From NCBI GenBank assembly GCA_900769985.1, contig CAAGIS010000115.1, forward strand, positions 24,525-88,524: DNA of 64,000 nt, given 5' to 3'. Both the position numbers and the translations under genes were made by a program. Under the pieces are notes generated by a model that saw only the letters and a program-made list of their open reading frames with translations, was not told the DNA's origin and did no database searches. This DNA comes from Spirochaetia bacterium (lineage in GTDB: Bacteria; Spirochaetota; Spirochaetia; Treponematales; Treponemataceae). This document shows positions 53,646 through 61,682 of the stretch, piece after piece (the stretch's first letter is position 1; each line of letters starts with the position of its first letter).

Positions 53646-55202
53646 ATGGACATCTCAGGAATAATTAAAAACCTTCATCCTTTGGAAATAAAGGTACTTT
53701 TAAAATATACGCAAAAGGATGAATTAACTTCAGCACGTTTGCAGAAAGAATTAGACTACAAAGAAGGTCATGCAAACCAGGCTTTTTCATGGCTTGGAGG
53801 CAAAGAACTTGTAAAAGAAATAAGCCGCACGCCTCATACTTTTTTTGAAATTACAGATTTGGGAAAAGAGCTTTCAGAAAAGGGAACTGTTGAAGAACGT
53901 GTCGTTAATTTCTTAAAAGATAACGGTGCTAAAGTATTACCTGAGATTGCGTCTAGCCTTGGACTTGAACAGAAAGATATTGGAAGTGCATTCGGGCAGC
54001 TTTCAAAAGAGGGCATTCTTGCGATGAATCCTGAGAAAAAGGCTGAATATACAGGAAAAGATTTGCCTGCAAGAATTACGCTGACAACTCAGATTTTAAA
54101 GAAAGCTGTTTTGAGCGCTGACGGAATTTTGAATAAAGAAAGTCTTTCTGCAGAAGAACTTGACGTAATTTCTTCTCTTTCAAAAAAGCGCGGTGCTGCT
54201 GATTCTCCTTTTAGGGAATTTACGCGGGAAACTGTAGTTTACCAGCTTTGTGGTGAAAGTGATGCAGTTGCTGCCGAACTTAGAAAAGTTGGTGTTACTG
54301 GTAATGAAATTGGCGAAATTACGCCGAAAATGCTTGAAACTGGCGAATGGAAAAAAGGAACATTCCGTGGTTACAACATCATGATTCCGCCGGCACGAAA
54401 TATTCCGGGACGAATAAATCCGTATGTGTCGTTTTTGGAATCTGTTAAGGATAAGCTTTGTTCACTTGGTTTTCAGGAATTTGACGGTCCGCTTGTAGAA
54501 ACTGAGTTCTGGAACGGCGATGCGCTGTTTATGCCTCAGTTCCATGCTGCGCGAGACATTCACGATGTATATAGAATTAAAAATCCGACACACGCAAAAT
54601 CAATAGAAGAACCGTATCTGTCAAATGTTGCCCGGATTCACGAAAACGGTGGAAACTCAGGAAGCCGCGGTTGGAATTATTCATTTGACAGGGAATTTAC
54701 CCGCCGCTTGATTTTGCGCAGTCAGGGAACAGTTCTTTCTGCACATCAGCTTCATAAGGCAGAGATTCCGGGAAAATATTTTGGTATTGCGCGATGTTTC
54801 CGTTATGATAAAGTTGATGCGACACATTTGAGCGATTTTTATCAGACAGAGGGCATTGTTTTAGGTGAAGATGTAAACCTTAAAACGTTGCTTGGATTTT
54901 TGGAAATGTTTGCAGTAGAAATTGCAGGTGCGACAGAAGTAAAATATGTTCCGGGATATTTTCCGTTTACTGAGCCTTCTATTGAAGTTCATATCAAGCA
55001 TCCGAAACTTGGCTGGTTTGAACTTGGCGGTTCTGGAATTTTCCGTCCAGAAGTTACAAAGGCGATGGGCGTTGATGTTCCTGTTCTGGCATGGGGAATT
55101 GGAATTGACAGAATGGCGCTTATGGCACTTGGCTTGAATGACCTTCGCGAATTGTTCTGTGAGGACATTGAAAAAGTGCGCCTTAGAAAAGCAAAGTTAT
55201 AA
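53646..55202 (+). CDS. pheS: Phenylalanine-tRNA ligase alpha subunit, archaeal type
   Basis: 518 residues, clearly longer than the bacterial type (about 330-350) and built like the archaeal/eukaryal one. An N-terminal winged-helix region (about 1-200) is followed by the class II catalytic core (about 240-515) with FQEFDGPLVETEFWNGDALFMPQFHAARD, RSQGTVLSAHQLH, FYQTEGIVLGEDVNLK and the motif-3 end AWGIGIDRMALMALG. It charges tRNA-Phe as an alpha2-beta2 enzyme. Archaeal-type PheS is known from spirochaetes. The pheT beta subunit does not follow; the next gene is a signalling protein. Confidence 0.93.
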   Translation: MDISGIIKNLHPLEIKVLLKYTQKDELTSARLQKELDYKEGHANQAFSWLGGKELVKEISRTPHTFFEITDLGKELSEKGTVEERVVNFLKDNGAKVLPEIASSLGLEQKDIGSAFGQLSKEGILAMNPEKKAEYTGKDLPARITLTTQILKKAVLSADGILNKESLSAEELDVISSLSKKRGAADSPFREFTRETVVYQLCGESDAVAAELRKVGVTGNEIGEITPKMLETGEWKKGTFRGYNIMIPPARNIPGRINPYVSFLESVKDKLCSLGFQEFDGPLVETEFWNGDALFMPQFHAARDIHDVYRIKNPTHAKSIEEPYLSNVARIHENGGNSGSRGWNYSFDREFTRRLILRSQGTVLSAHQLHKAEIPGKYFGIARCFRYDKVDATHLSDFYQTEGIVLGEDVNLKTLLGFLEMFAVEIAGATEVKYVPGYFPFTEPSIEVHIKHPKLGWFELGGSGIFRPEVTKAMGVDVPVLAWGIGIDRMALMALGLNDLRELFCEDIEKVRLRKAKL

Positions 55203-55248
55203 GAATAAGTTCTGAAAAGTTTTAATGACATAGTTTTAAATATATTAC

Positions 55249-55284
55249 AAGACCATTTTTGTAAAACAAAAGTGGTCTTTTTTG
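55249..55284 (+). terminator. Terminator after pheS
   Basis: Imperfect stem with arms AAGACCA (55249-55255) and TGGTCTT (55273-55279), extended inward by T/A pairs, then six T. It separates pheS from the Cache-GGDEF-EAL gene. Confidence 0.8.
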
Positions 55285-55344
55285 TGTCTCTGACTAAGGA
55301 AAGATAAAAATTCTGTTAAAGATTTGCTAAAAATATAATTTTTT

Positions 55345-55373
55345 TTGAAAAATTTAAATTTGTGTGGTAAAAT
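55345..55373 (+). promoter_or_regulatory. Promoter of the Cache-GGDEF-EAL gene
   Basis: -35 TTGAAA (55345-55350), 17-bp spacer and -10 TAAAAT (55368-55373). The ATG at 55383 is 9 nt after the -10, so the message would be leaderless or nearly so. Confidence 0.55.
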
Positions 55374-55382
55374 TATATAACA

Positions 55383-57656
55383 ATGTCAACAGCGTGGATA
55401 AAAAAGAAAAAATCTTTTGAATTTTCTCGGAAACTTGTTAAATATATTTGTTTTACTGTAAGTATACTTGTTATAGGAATTTTCCTGTTCATTACTTCTG
55501 TAAAGACACTTGAAGTAATACGCGTAAATGCAGAAAATACGACAAGGCAGACTGCAGAAACTCTTGTTCACGAATATGCTCTTGTTTTTCAATATTTATT
55601 TGAAGGCGCAACGGCAGAGTTAAAGCAGTTTACGAATTCTCCTGTTTTTGTCAAAGAAAATAATTTTGACGAGATTTATAAATGGTTCAAAGAAAACGAA
55701 TACAGAAAACCTGAATATTTTTATAATATGTTTTTTTCTGATTTAAACGGCAATGCAATCATTTCTAACGGACAGCAACTTAATGTGCGTGACAGGAATT
55801 ATTTTACTTCCATTGCAAAAGAGGGAAAAGTTCAGGCGGTATTTGGGCCGACAAATATAATGACCTCTGATTCTCCTGTAATTTTGATTTCTCAGGCAAT
55901 AAAAAATGCAGACGGAGAATTAAAAGGAGTTTTGTGTGCTTCTATAAAGCTTTTGACTTTGCGCAAAATGACAGAGGAAATGGAAATAAAAAATTCTGGC
56001 AGATTTTTTATAATCGGGGATAATGGAAATTTTGTCTGCCATGCTTCTGAAGACTATTTGGGAAAAACTTTTACTCCGCATGACAAGCGATATTCTAAAT
56101 TGTCGTCTGAGTATCTTCTGGAAACGAAGGACGGTGTTTTTGATTCAATTTCTACAGATGGTGATGAAATTACGATTTATCTTGAGCAGATTGAAAAACT
56201 AGGCTGGGTTTGTGGCGTCACTGTTGCAAAAAATAAGATGCTTTTTGTTTATAAGCATTTAAAGAAAGGCACGTTTATTGTTGTGCTGACTGTACTTGCA
56301 ATGGTTGCGGTTTTTGCGTTTGTTTCAACTTTGATTTTAAATCATACGAATTTATGGGAAGCTTCTTATGATTCTCTGACAGGTTTGTGGACTCGTCCGA
56401 AGTTTGAAAAAGAAGCGCAAATTATGCTTGATAAATTCAAAGGAAAAAATTTTGCGCTTGTGGATATGGATTTTCGTGGTTTTAAATTTGTAAATCAGGG
56501 AATTGGAATGGAAGCCGCAAATGAGATTTTGTGTATCTGCGCAGAAGTTCTGCTTGCAAAATGCAAAGAAACTGGCGGAATCTGCGGTAAAGGTTATGCA
56601 GACCATTTTTATGCAATGGGGCAGATTGAATCTGTTCAAAGTTTTATGGAAATGTTTGAAGCGCTGCTTGAAGAAATAAGCCGTTCTCTTGTTCAGTTTG
56701 AAATTCCGGTACATTTAAAAAGCGGCATTACTTTTATTCTTCCAAAGATTCAGTTTTATAATGAAAATAAGACAATTTCGGATATGATTGGAGAAGCTTC
56801 GTTTGCAAAGGGAACTATAAAAGGCGATGTTTTGCAGAAGTATGCGATTTATTCACATAAAATGAAGATGAACATTGATAAAGACCAGCGCATTGAACGG
56901 TATATGGAAAAGGCTTTGCAGCAGGGCGAATTTTTTGTGATGTATCAGCCTAAGATTGCGCTTGCAGATGACAAAATAAAAGGTGCAGAAGCTTTGGTTC
57001 GCTGGAACAGTTCAAATCCGAAACTCGGGTTTTTAACTCCGGGGGAATTTATCCCTGTTTTTGAGAAAAATGGTTTTATAGTTCAGCTTGACTTTGAAGT
57101 GTATGAAATGGTGTTTAAGTTTTTGCGCGAGCAGCTTGATTTGGGAAATCCTGTCGTTCCTATTTCTGTAAATATGTCGCGCAATCATACGAATCCTGAT
57201 AAGTTTGTAAAGGAATTTGTGCTCCGGTTTGAAAAGTACAACCTGCCGCCGAATTTGATTGAAATAGAAATTCTGGAGCGTGCTTCGGAAGGTGATGTAT
57301 ATAATTTGATAAACGTGACGGAAAAACTTCATAGTTATGGATTTTGCGTTGCAATGGACGATTTTGGCAGCGGACAGTCTTCTCTTAATATGCTGAGTGA
57401 AGTTCCGATAGACGTTATAAAATTTGACCAGCATTTTTTGCGTAAAAAAGATGCAGCAGGCGGAAATGCAAATATGATTAATGTTCTGATTGAACTTGGA
57501 AAGCAGCTTAACAAAAAGACTTTGTTTGAAGGTGTTGAAACGGAAGAACAGCGCAATATGCTACGCGATTTGGAGTGCGACCAGGTGCAGGGATATTTTT
57601 ATTCTAAGCCGTTAAGCGAAAAAGATTTTGTTGAATTTGTAAAGTCGCATGTGTAG
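55383..57656 (+). CDS. dCache-degenerate GGDEF-EAL c-di-GMP phosphodiesterase
   Basis: 757 residues: an N-terminal membrane helix (about 20-40), a periplasmic dCache ligand-binding domain (about 45-295), a second helix (about 300-325), a GGDEF domain (about 335-490) and an EAL domain (about 505-755). The GGDEF active site is replaced by a YADHF-type stretch, so it is not a cyclase. The EAL domain keeps its catalytic set: EALVRW, NMSRN, EIEILE, DDFGSG, IKFD, EGVET and QGYFYSKPL. It therefore likely degrades c-di-GMP in response to an external small molecule. It is an apparent opposite partner of the diguanylate cyclase at 50.7 kb. Single gene. Confidence 0.93.
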   Translation: MSTAWIKKKKSFEFSRKLVKYICFTVSILVIGIFLFITSVKTLEVIRVNAENTTRQTAETLVHEYALVFQYLFEGATAELKQFTNSPVFVKENNFDEIYKWFKENEYRKPEYFYNMFFSDLNGNAIISNGQQLNVRDRNYFTSIAKEGKVQAVFGPTNIMTSDSPVILISQAIKNADGELKGVLCASIKLLTLRKMTEEMEIKNSGRFFIIGDNGNFVCHASEDYLGKTFTPHDKRYSKLSSEYLLETKDGVFDSISTDGDEITIYLEQIEKLGWVCGVTVAKNKMLFVYKHLKKGTFIVVLTVLAMVAVFAFVSTLILNHTNLWEASYDSLTGLWTRPKFEKEAQIMLDKFKGKNFALVDMDFRGFKFVNQGIGMEAANEILCICAEVLLAKCKETGGICGKGYADHFYAMGQIESVQSFMEMFEALLEEISRSLVQFEIPVHLKSGITFILPKIQFYNENKTISDMIGEASFAKGTIKGDVLQKYAIYSHKMKMNIDKDQRIERYMEKALQQGEFFVMYQPKIALADDKIKGAEALVRWNSSNPKLGFLTPGEFIPVFEKNGFIVQLDFEVYEMVFKFLREQLDLGNPVVPISVNMSRNHTNPDKFVKEFVLRFEKYNLPPNLIEIEILERASEGDVYNLINVTEKLHSYGFCVAMDDFGSGQSSLNMLSEVPIDVIKFDQHFLRKKDAAGGNANMINVLIELGKQLNKKTLFEGVETEEQRNMLRDLECDQVQGYFYSKPLSEKDFVEFVKSHV

Positions 57657-57680
57657 GGTGTGGGAGACATAGGGGAGTTG

Positions 57681-57707
57681 AGCTGCGTTTGTCGCGGCTT
57701 TTTTTTT
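57681..57707 (+). terminator. Terminator after the EAL gene
   Basis: Stem AGCTGCG/CGCGGCT (7 bp with one T-G pair), 5-nt loop, followed by a nine-T run. Confidence 0.85.
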
Positions 57708-57757
57708 CGGTATTTGAATATGTTGAGAATTTCAAAAAAACGGATATGGTGTGACTT

Positions 57758-57943
57758 ATGGAATATGTATTTGTAAAAGACTCCGAAGGGTATGTTTTTA
57801 GGAAGCCGGAAAATGAGGTTTCTTGCGATGAGAAGATAATTTCTGAAAAGGAATATAGACGAAAATCTGGTCTTGCGATGTATGAAAAAAAGTTTGGTCA
57901 CGGGGGACCACGTGACAGCCTGGAGCAAGGGCAGTGCGACTGA
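57758..57943 (+). CDS. Possible small hypothetical protein (61 residues)
   Basis: The frame gives a Lys/Glu-rich, Tyr-containing peptide starting MEYVFVKDSEGYVFRK, with codon use like the neighbours up to about residue 48. The last 12 residues overlap a GC-richer hairpin (57897-57916) and look less protein-like. No strong ribosome binding site. It may be a real small protein, or the 3' part of the region may be an RNA element. Confidence is limited. Confidence 0.4.
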   Translation: MEYVFVKDSEGYVFRKPENEVSCDEKIISEKEYRRKSGLAMYEKKFGHGGPRDSLEQGQCD

Positions 57944-58011
57944 TATTTCAAACTGCCAGATGCTTTGCAAGAGTTACAACAGGGCGAAAGGGAACAGGTA
58001 GGGGTTTTTTT
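57897..58011 (+). other. GC-richer structured stretch ending in a T-run
   Basis: Two hairpins can form: GTCACG/CGTGAC (57897-57902 and 57911-57916) and GGCAGT/ACTGCC (57930-57935 and 57952-57957). A purine-rich segment and a seven-T run (58005-58011) follow. Composition is unlike the AT-rich surroundings. I do not recognise a known RNA family. Confidence 0.35.
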
Positions 58012-58039
58012 GTATGGGCTGTGCGATTCAGTTGTTTAT

Positions 58040-58068
58040 TTGCGAATTTCTAGTTTCAGGTATATAAT
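58040..58068 (+). promoter_or_regulatory. Promoter of the 58.1 kb lipoprotein gene
   Basis: -35 TTGCGA (58040-58045), 17-bp spacer and perfect -10 TATAAT (58063-58068), followed by an AGGAGG ribosome binding site before the ATG at 58105. Confidence 0.65.
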
Positions 58069-58104
58069 AGTAAGCAATAAAACTTATTTCATTAGGAGGA
58101 ATTT

Positions 58105-58890
58105 ATGAAATTAATGGTAAAGAATGGGCTTATTGCAGCGGGAGTTCTGCTTGCACTTTTTTCAACAAGCTGTGCTTCAACTTCAAAGGAGATGACGGCA
58201 AGTCAGGCAGTGGGTGCAGGATATTCACCTGCCGCATTGTACAGAGTAACTGTAAGCGGAAATGCAAAATCGTACACAACTTCTAAAGCACGTGAACAGG
58301 TTACAAACTATCTTCAAGTAGAAGGCGGTTTTACTTTTGTTAATCAGGAACGCGTAAATGAAATTTATGTGAGCGTAAAAGAAAAGGCAGAAAAAAAGGC
58401 AAAGCGAAAAAATGTTACGGATACAATTTTTGGCAAAAAATCAATTCTCGATGCGATAACTGCTGATGCAGAAGACGATGCTGTTTTTTATGCCAGCGAT
58501 GTTTACAGTGCAGTTTCAAAAGAACTTAAATGTAAATATTTTGTAAAAGTAAATGTGAATGCTGGAGTTGCTTTATTCAGGAAAAGCGCAGAATTAGCAG
58601 AACCTGTAAAACCGCTTGCAGAGACAACGATTTATATTTACGACAAAAAGGCAGAACTGAAAAAAGAAATTCATGCTATTTATGCTGCACCTGTAATGGA
58701 TATGGCTAAAATTCAGGATAAAAGTGAAATTACAAAGCTTTTCCCTGATTTAATTGAAAAATCTATAGCTCTTGCTTCAGAAAATCTTGATAAAAAAGAG
58801 AAGCTGTTTGAAATCAATATTCTTAAGCCAGAAACTATAGAACTTGTTACAAATTCGCAAATTCCTAATGCTATTTCAACTTTTGAGTAA
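58105..58890 (+). CDS. Hypothetical lipoprotein
   Basis: 261 residues. The lipobox-like LFSTSC puts the lipidated Cys near residue 23, followed by ASTSKEM. The mature region has LYRVTVSGNAKSYTTSKAREQ (about 47-67), a Lys-rich segment (about 90-105), VFYASDVYSAVSKELKCKYF (about 130-150) and a long C-terminal helix region. I see a weak resemblance to periplasmic proteins in which a strand-helix unit is repeated, but no named family. It has its own strong promoter and AGGAGG ribosome binding site and is the only gene in its unit. Confidence 0.75.
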   Translation: MKLMVKNGLIAAGVLLALFSTSCASTSKEMTASQAVGAGYSPAALYRVTVSGNAKSYTTSKAREQVTNYLQVEGGFTFVNQERVNEIYVSVKEKAEKKAKRKNVTDTIFGKKSILDAITADAEDDAVFYASDVYSAVSKELKCKYFVKVNVNAGVALFRKSAELAEPVKPLAETTIYIYDKKAELKKEIHAIYAAPVMDMAKIQDKSEITKLFPDLIEKSIALASENLDKKEKLFEINILKPETIELVTNSQIPNAISTFE

Positions 58891-58902
58891 AACTTCTTTT
58901 TT

Positions 58903-58947
58903 TACATGAAGTATAGAACCGGATAAGGATTTTCTGTACTTCATGTA
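58903..58947. repeat. Perfect 11-bp inverted repeat
   Basis: Arms TACATGAAGTA (58903-58913) and TACTTCATGTA (58937-58947) with a 23-nt loop, just after the lipoprotein gene. It may be an mRNA-end hairpin or part of the dispersed repeat element that follows. Confidence 0.55.
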
Positions 58948-58954
58948 GTCCTAC

Positions 58955-58970
58955 ATTCAGTGTTTCCTTA
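58955..58970 (-). repeat. Dispersed repeat, partial copy C
   Basis: A 16-nt exact match, in reverse orientation, to TAAGGAAACACTGAAT of copy B at 28790-28805. Only the left arm of the repeat is present. Confidence 0.5.
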
Positions 58971-59033
58971 ACATTAAAAATTTCTACTAAGACATACATA
59001 ACTGCCTCTCGAAAATAGTTTGTTTTTTATATT

Positions 59034-59067
59034 ACCTATTGACATAGTAGGTTTAACAGTGTATAAA
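59034..59067 (+). promoter_or_regulatory. Promoter with 19-bp palindromic operator (hydrolase-metNI operon)
   Basis: -35 TTGACA (59039-59044) and -10 TATAAA (59062-59067), 17-bp spacer. The -35 box lies inside the inverted repeat ACCTATTGACATAGTAGGT (59034-59052; arms ACCTA/TAGGT). The same arrangement, including the spacing of CCTA and TAGG, occurs at 63771. A bound repressor would block polymerase. The motif recalls Rrf2-type regulator boxes, but this is inference. Confidence 0.75.
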
Positions 59068-59089
59068 CAAATCATTATGGAGGTCACAC

Positions 59090-59929
59090 ATGCCGAATCT
59101 ACATCTTGAGTATCTTTTTGAAGATGATGAACAACTTGATCCCACTGCTTTGCCAGATTACACAACGCTAGATTTTGTAAGTAACGGTTCTCACATTTAT
59201 GGCGAAATTATGTGGCCGTCTGAAAATTATCCAAAGCCACATCCTTGTGTAATTATGCTTCACGGATTTCCGGGGACTGCCCGCAATGATGATATTTCCC
59301 ACGCCCTTTGCAGAATTGGTTGTGTGGTAATTGTTCCGCATAATCGTGGTGCCTGGGGAAGTGAAGGAAAGTATACAATCACGCACTGCATTGAAGATGC
59401 GCATAATCTGGCTGAATATGCACATTCCGAAGAGTTTACAAAAAAATATAATGTAGACCCGGGGCAGATTTTCCTTTTGGGACACAGTATGGGGGCAAAT
59501 TCTGCCTTAAATGCAGGGAAAAAATTAGACTGGATTTGCGGAATCATCATGCTTACTCCGTATGACCCGACCCGATATTTAAACCGTAATAAAGAAAGTT
59601 ATTTTCGCTCTTTGCTGGAAGAAGGGAAAATTCTGCAATCTGACGGAATTGATGCCATTTACGAAGATGTAGTTATTAACAAAGATGAAATCAGTCATCC
59701 TAAGGCTTTTGAACAGGTAAAAGATAAAAATCTTATTGTTTTTGCCGGTACTTACGATTCAGTTTCTCCAATAAACGAAATGATTTTGCCTTTGTGGCAG
59801 AAGCTTGAAGCCCACGAAACGACAGCTATTCAAAAGCGAATTGAATATCCGACAGAACACGGACTTTTGGGAAGGCGAATTTCTGTTATTAAGGAAATTG
59901 CAGGATTTATTGATAAAGTTCTTAGTTGA
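59090..59929 (+). CDS. Alpha/beta hydrolase
   Basis: 279 residues of the alpha/beta-hydrolase fold. The nucleophile elbow is GHSMGANSA (about 130-138) and the oxyanion region is MLHGFPGTARND (about 57-68). A late TEHGLLG places a possible catalytic His about residue 259, and FAGTYDSVSP holds a probable catalytic Asp. No signal peptide. It is a serine hydrolase, perhaps an esterase or peptidase with a small substrate. It is first gene of the operon with metN, metI and a dehydrogenase, so it might release a sulfur-containing amino acid or derivative; this is inference. A GGAGG ribosome binding site precedes the ATG. Confidence 0.85.
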   Translation: MPNLHLEYLFEDDEQLDPTALPDYTTLDFVSNGSHIYGEIMWPSENYPKPHPCVIMLHGFPGTARNDDISHALCRIGCVVIVPHNRGAWGSEGKYTITHCIEDAHNLAEYAHSEEFTKKYNVDPGQIFLLGHSMGANSALNAGKKLDWICGIIMLTPYDPTRYLNRNKESYFRSLLEEGKILQSDGIDAIYEDVVINKDEISHPKAFEQVKDKNLIVFAGTYDSVSPINEMILPLWQKLEAHETTAIQKRIEYPTEHGLLGRRISVIKEIAGFIDKVLS

Positions 59930-59946
59930 AACGAGGAGGCTATTGT

Positions 59947-60996
59947 ATGGCGCAAAGTATTATCGAACTTAAAAACATATACAAAACATTTACCACAGAA
60001 AAAGGGATTTTAAATGCGGTGGAAGATGCTTCGATTTCTGTTCAGCGTGGGGAAATTTTTGGAATTATCGGTTTTTCAGGTGCTGGAAAATCTACACTGG
60101 TAAGAACAATCAACCTTTTGGGGCGACCGACTTCTGGGCAGGTTATTGTTCGCGGAAAAGATTTTCTTTCTCTTTCTCCAAAGGAATTGAGGCAGGAACG
60201 CAAAACAATTGGTATGATTTTTCAGCATTTTAATCTGATGAAAAGCCGAACTGTAGAAGCAAATGTTGCATTTCCATTAAAACATTCAGGTCTTTCAAAA
60301 GAAGAAGTAAAAGCTAAAGTTCATGAATTATTAAAGCTTGTGGAAATTGATGACAAGGCAAAGCAGTATCCAAGTCAGCTTAGCGGTGGTCAGAAACAGC
60401 GTGTTGCAATTGCCCGAGCTCTTGCAAATAATCCTGATATTCTTCTTTGTGATGAAGCAACTTCTGCATTGGATCCGACTACTACTAAATCAATCTTGAA
60501 ATTGCTTAAAAAGCTGAACCAGCAGTTAGGTCTTACAATTGTAATCATTACTCATCAGATGGAAGTTATAAAAGAGATTTGTGACAAAGTGGCAGTTATG
60601 GAATACGGAAAAATTGTGGAACAGGGGGATGTATTCGATATTTTTGCCAATCCGCAGAATGAAGTTACCAAACGCTTTATTCGAGCTACGTCAAATCTTA
60701 CAAAAATCGAGGAATTGATTGCAGAAGATTCGCCTGTTGTTCATCTGGAAAAGGGTGAAAAGCTGGTGCGTTTTAAGTATATTCAAAAAGATGTTTCGGA
60801 ACCTTTGATTTCTGCAACTTCTCGTTTGTACGATATAACGATGAACATTATTTTTGCAGAAATTGATTTTGTGCAGGGAGCTCCAATTGGCGGAACTGTG
60901 GCTATTGTAAGCGGAAAACCAGAAGCAATAGAGCGAGCGCTGGAACATATCAGGGGAGAAAATGTTGGAGTGGAAGTACTCAAGGAGGCAGAATAA
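59947..60996 (+). CDS. metN: Methionine-type ABC transporter ATP-binding protein
   Basis: 349 residues: an ABC ATPase domain (about 1-245) with Walker A GFSGAGKSTLVR (about 39-50), signature LSGGQKQRVAIARAL and Walker B ILLCDEATSALDP. It is followed by a C-terminal NIL-type domain (about 265-345, YIQKDVSEPLISATSRLYDITMNIIFAEID region), which binds methionine and inhibits transport in MetN. It powers uptake of methionine or a related compound with metI. The ATG at 59947 is preferred over the TTG at 59926 because GAGGAGG lies 7 nt upstream. No substrate-binding lipoprotein gene (metQ) follows. Confidence 0.93.
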   Translation: MAQSIIELKNIYKTFTTEKGILNAVEDASISVQRGEIFGIIGFSGAGKSTLVRTINLLGRPTSGQVIVRGKDFLSLSPKELRQERKTIGMIFQHFNLMKSRTVEANVAFPLKHSGLSKEEVKAKVHELLKLVEIDDKAKQYPSQLSGGQKQRVAIARALANNPDILLCDEATSALDPTTTKSILKLLKKLNQQLGLTIVIITHQMEVIKEICDKVAVMEYGKIVEQGDVFDIFANPQNEVTKRFIRATSNLTKIEELIAEDSPVVHLEKGEKLVRFKYIQKDVSEPLISATSRLYDITMNIIFAEIDFVQGAPIGGTVAIVSGKPEAIERALEHIRGENVGVEVLKEAE

Positions 60997-61673
60997 TGGA
61001 ATTTATAACTAAGATTTTACCAAATGTTTCGGCTCATCCGGAACGATTTTTGAACAGTTTTGTAGAAACTTTAATAATGACATTTTGGGCAGGCGGAATC
61101 AGTTTTGTAATCGGGCTTTTGTTTGGAATTACTCTGATAGTGACAAAAAAAGGTTCAATTCTTGAAAACAAAGTAATCTATCAGATTCTGGACAAAGCAA
61201 TCAACTTGTTCCGTTCAATTCCTTTTATCATTCTTCTTACTGGTGTTATGCCTTTAAGCCGCCTGATTATGGGAACTGCAATTGGAGTTCGCGGAGCAAT
61301 TGTTCCTTTGATTTTTGGATGTGTTCCGTTTTTTAGCCGGCAGGTAGAAACTGCTTTGGCAGAAGTTGACGGCGGACTTATTGAAGCTGCAGAAAGTATG
61401 GGTCTGTCCCCATTTGAAATTATTTTTAGAGTATATCTTAAAGAAAGTATTGGACCGCTTGTGAGAGGAACTACTATTACTCTGGTCAGTTTGATTGGAC
61501 TTACAGCAATGGCTGGTGCAGTTGGTGCTGGCGGACTTGGAAATTACGCAATTATGTACGGTCACGACCGCAATCAGCTTGATGTAACTTGGCTTACAAT
61601 CATTGTGTTGGTAATTGTAGTAAACTTGATTCAAGCTGGTGGAAACAGGATTATTAAGAAGAATAAGCATTAG
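60996..61673 (+). CDS. metI: Methionine-type ABC transporter permease
   Basis: 225 residues with five membrane helices and the cytoplasmic coupling loop AAESMGLSPFEIIFRVYLKES (the EAA motif, about 130-150). NLFRSIPFIILLTGVMPLSRLIMGT (about 68-92) and GAVGAGGLGNYAIMYGHDRN near the end are typical of MetI. It overlaps metN by one base and is followed 9 bp later by the dehydrogenase gene. It forms the membrane channel of the importer. Confidence 0.93.
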   Translation: MEFITKILPNVSAHPERFLNSFVETLIMTFWAGGISFVIGLLFGITLIVTKKGSILENKVIYQILDKAINLFRSIPFIILLTGVMPLSRLIMGTAIGVRGAIVPLIFGCVPFFSRQVETALAEVDGGLIEAAESMGLSPFEIIFRVYLKESIGPLVRGTTITLVSLIGLTAMAGAVGAGGLGNYAIMYGHDRNQLDVTWLTIIVLVIVVNLIQAGGNRIIKKNKH

Positions 61674-61682
61674 GAGAAGCTT

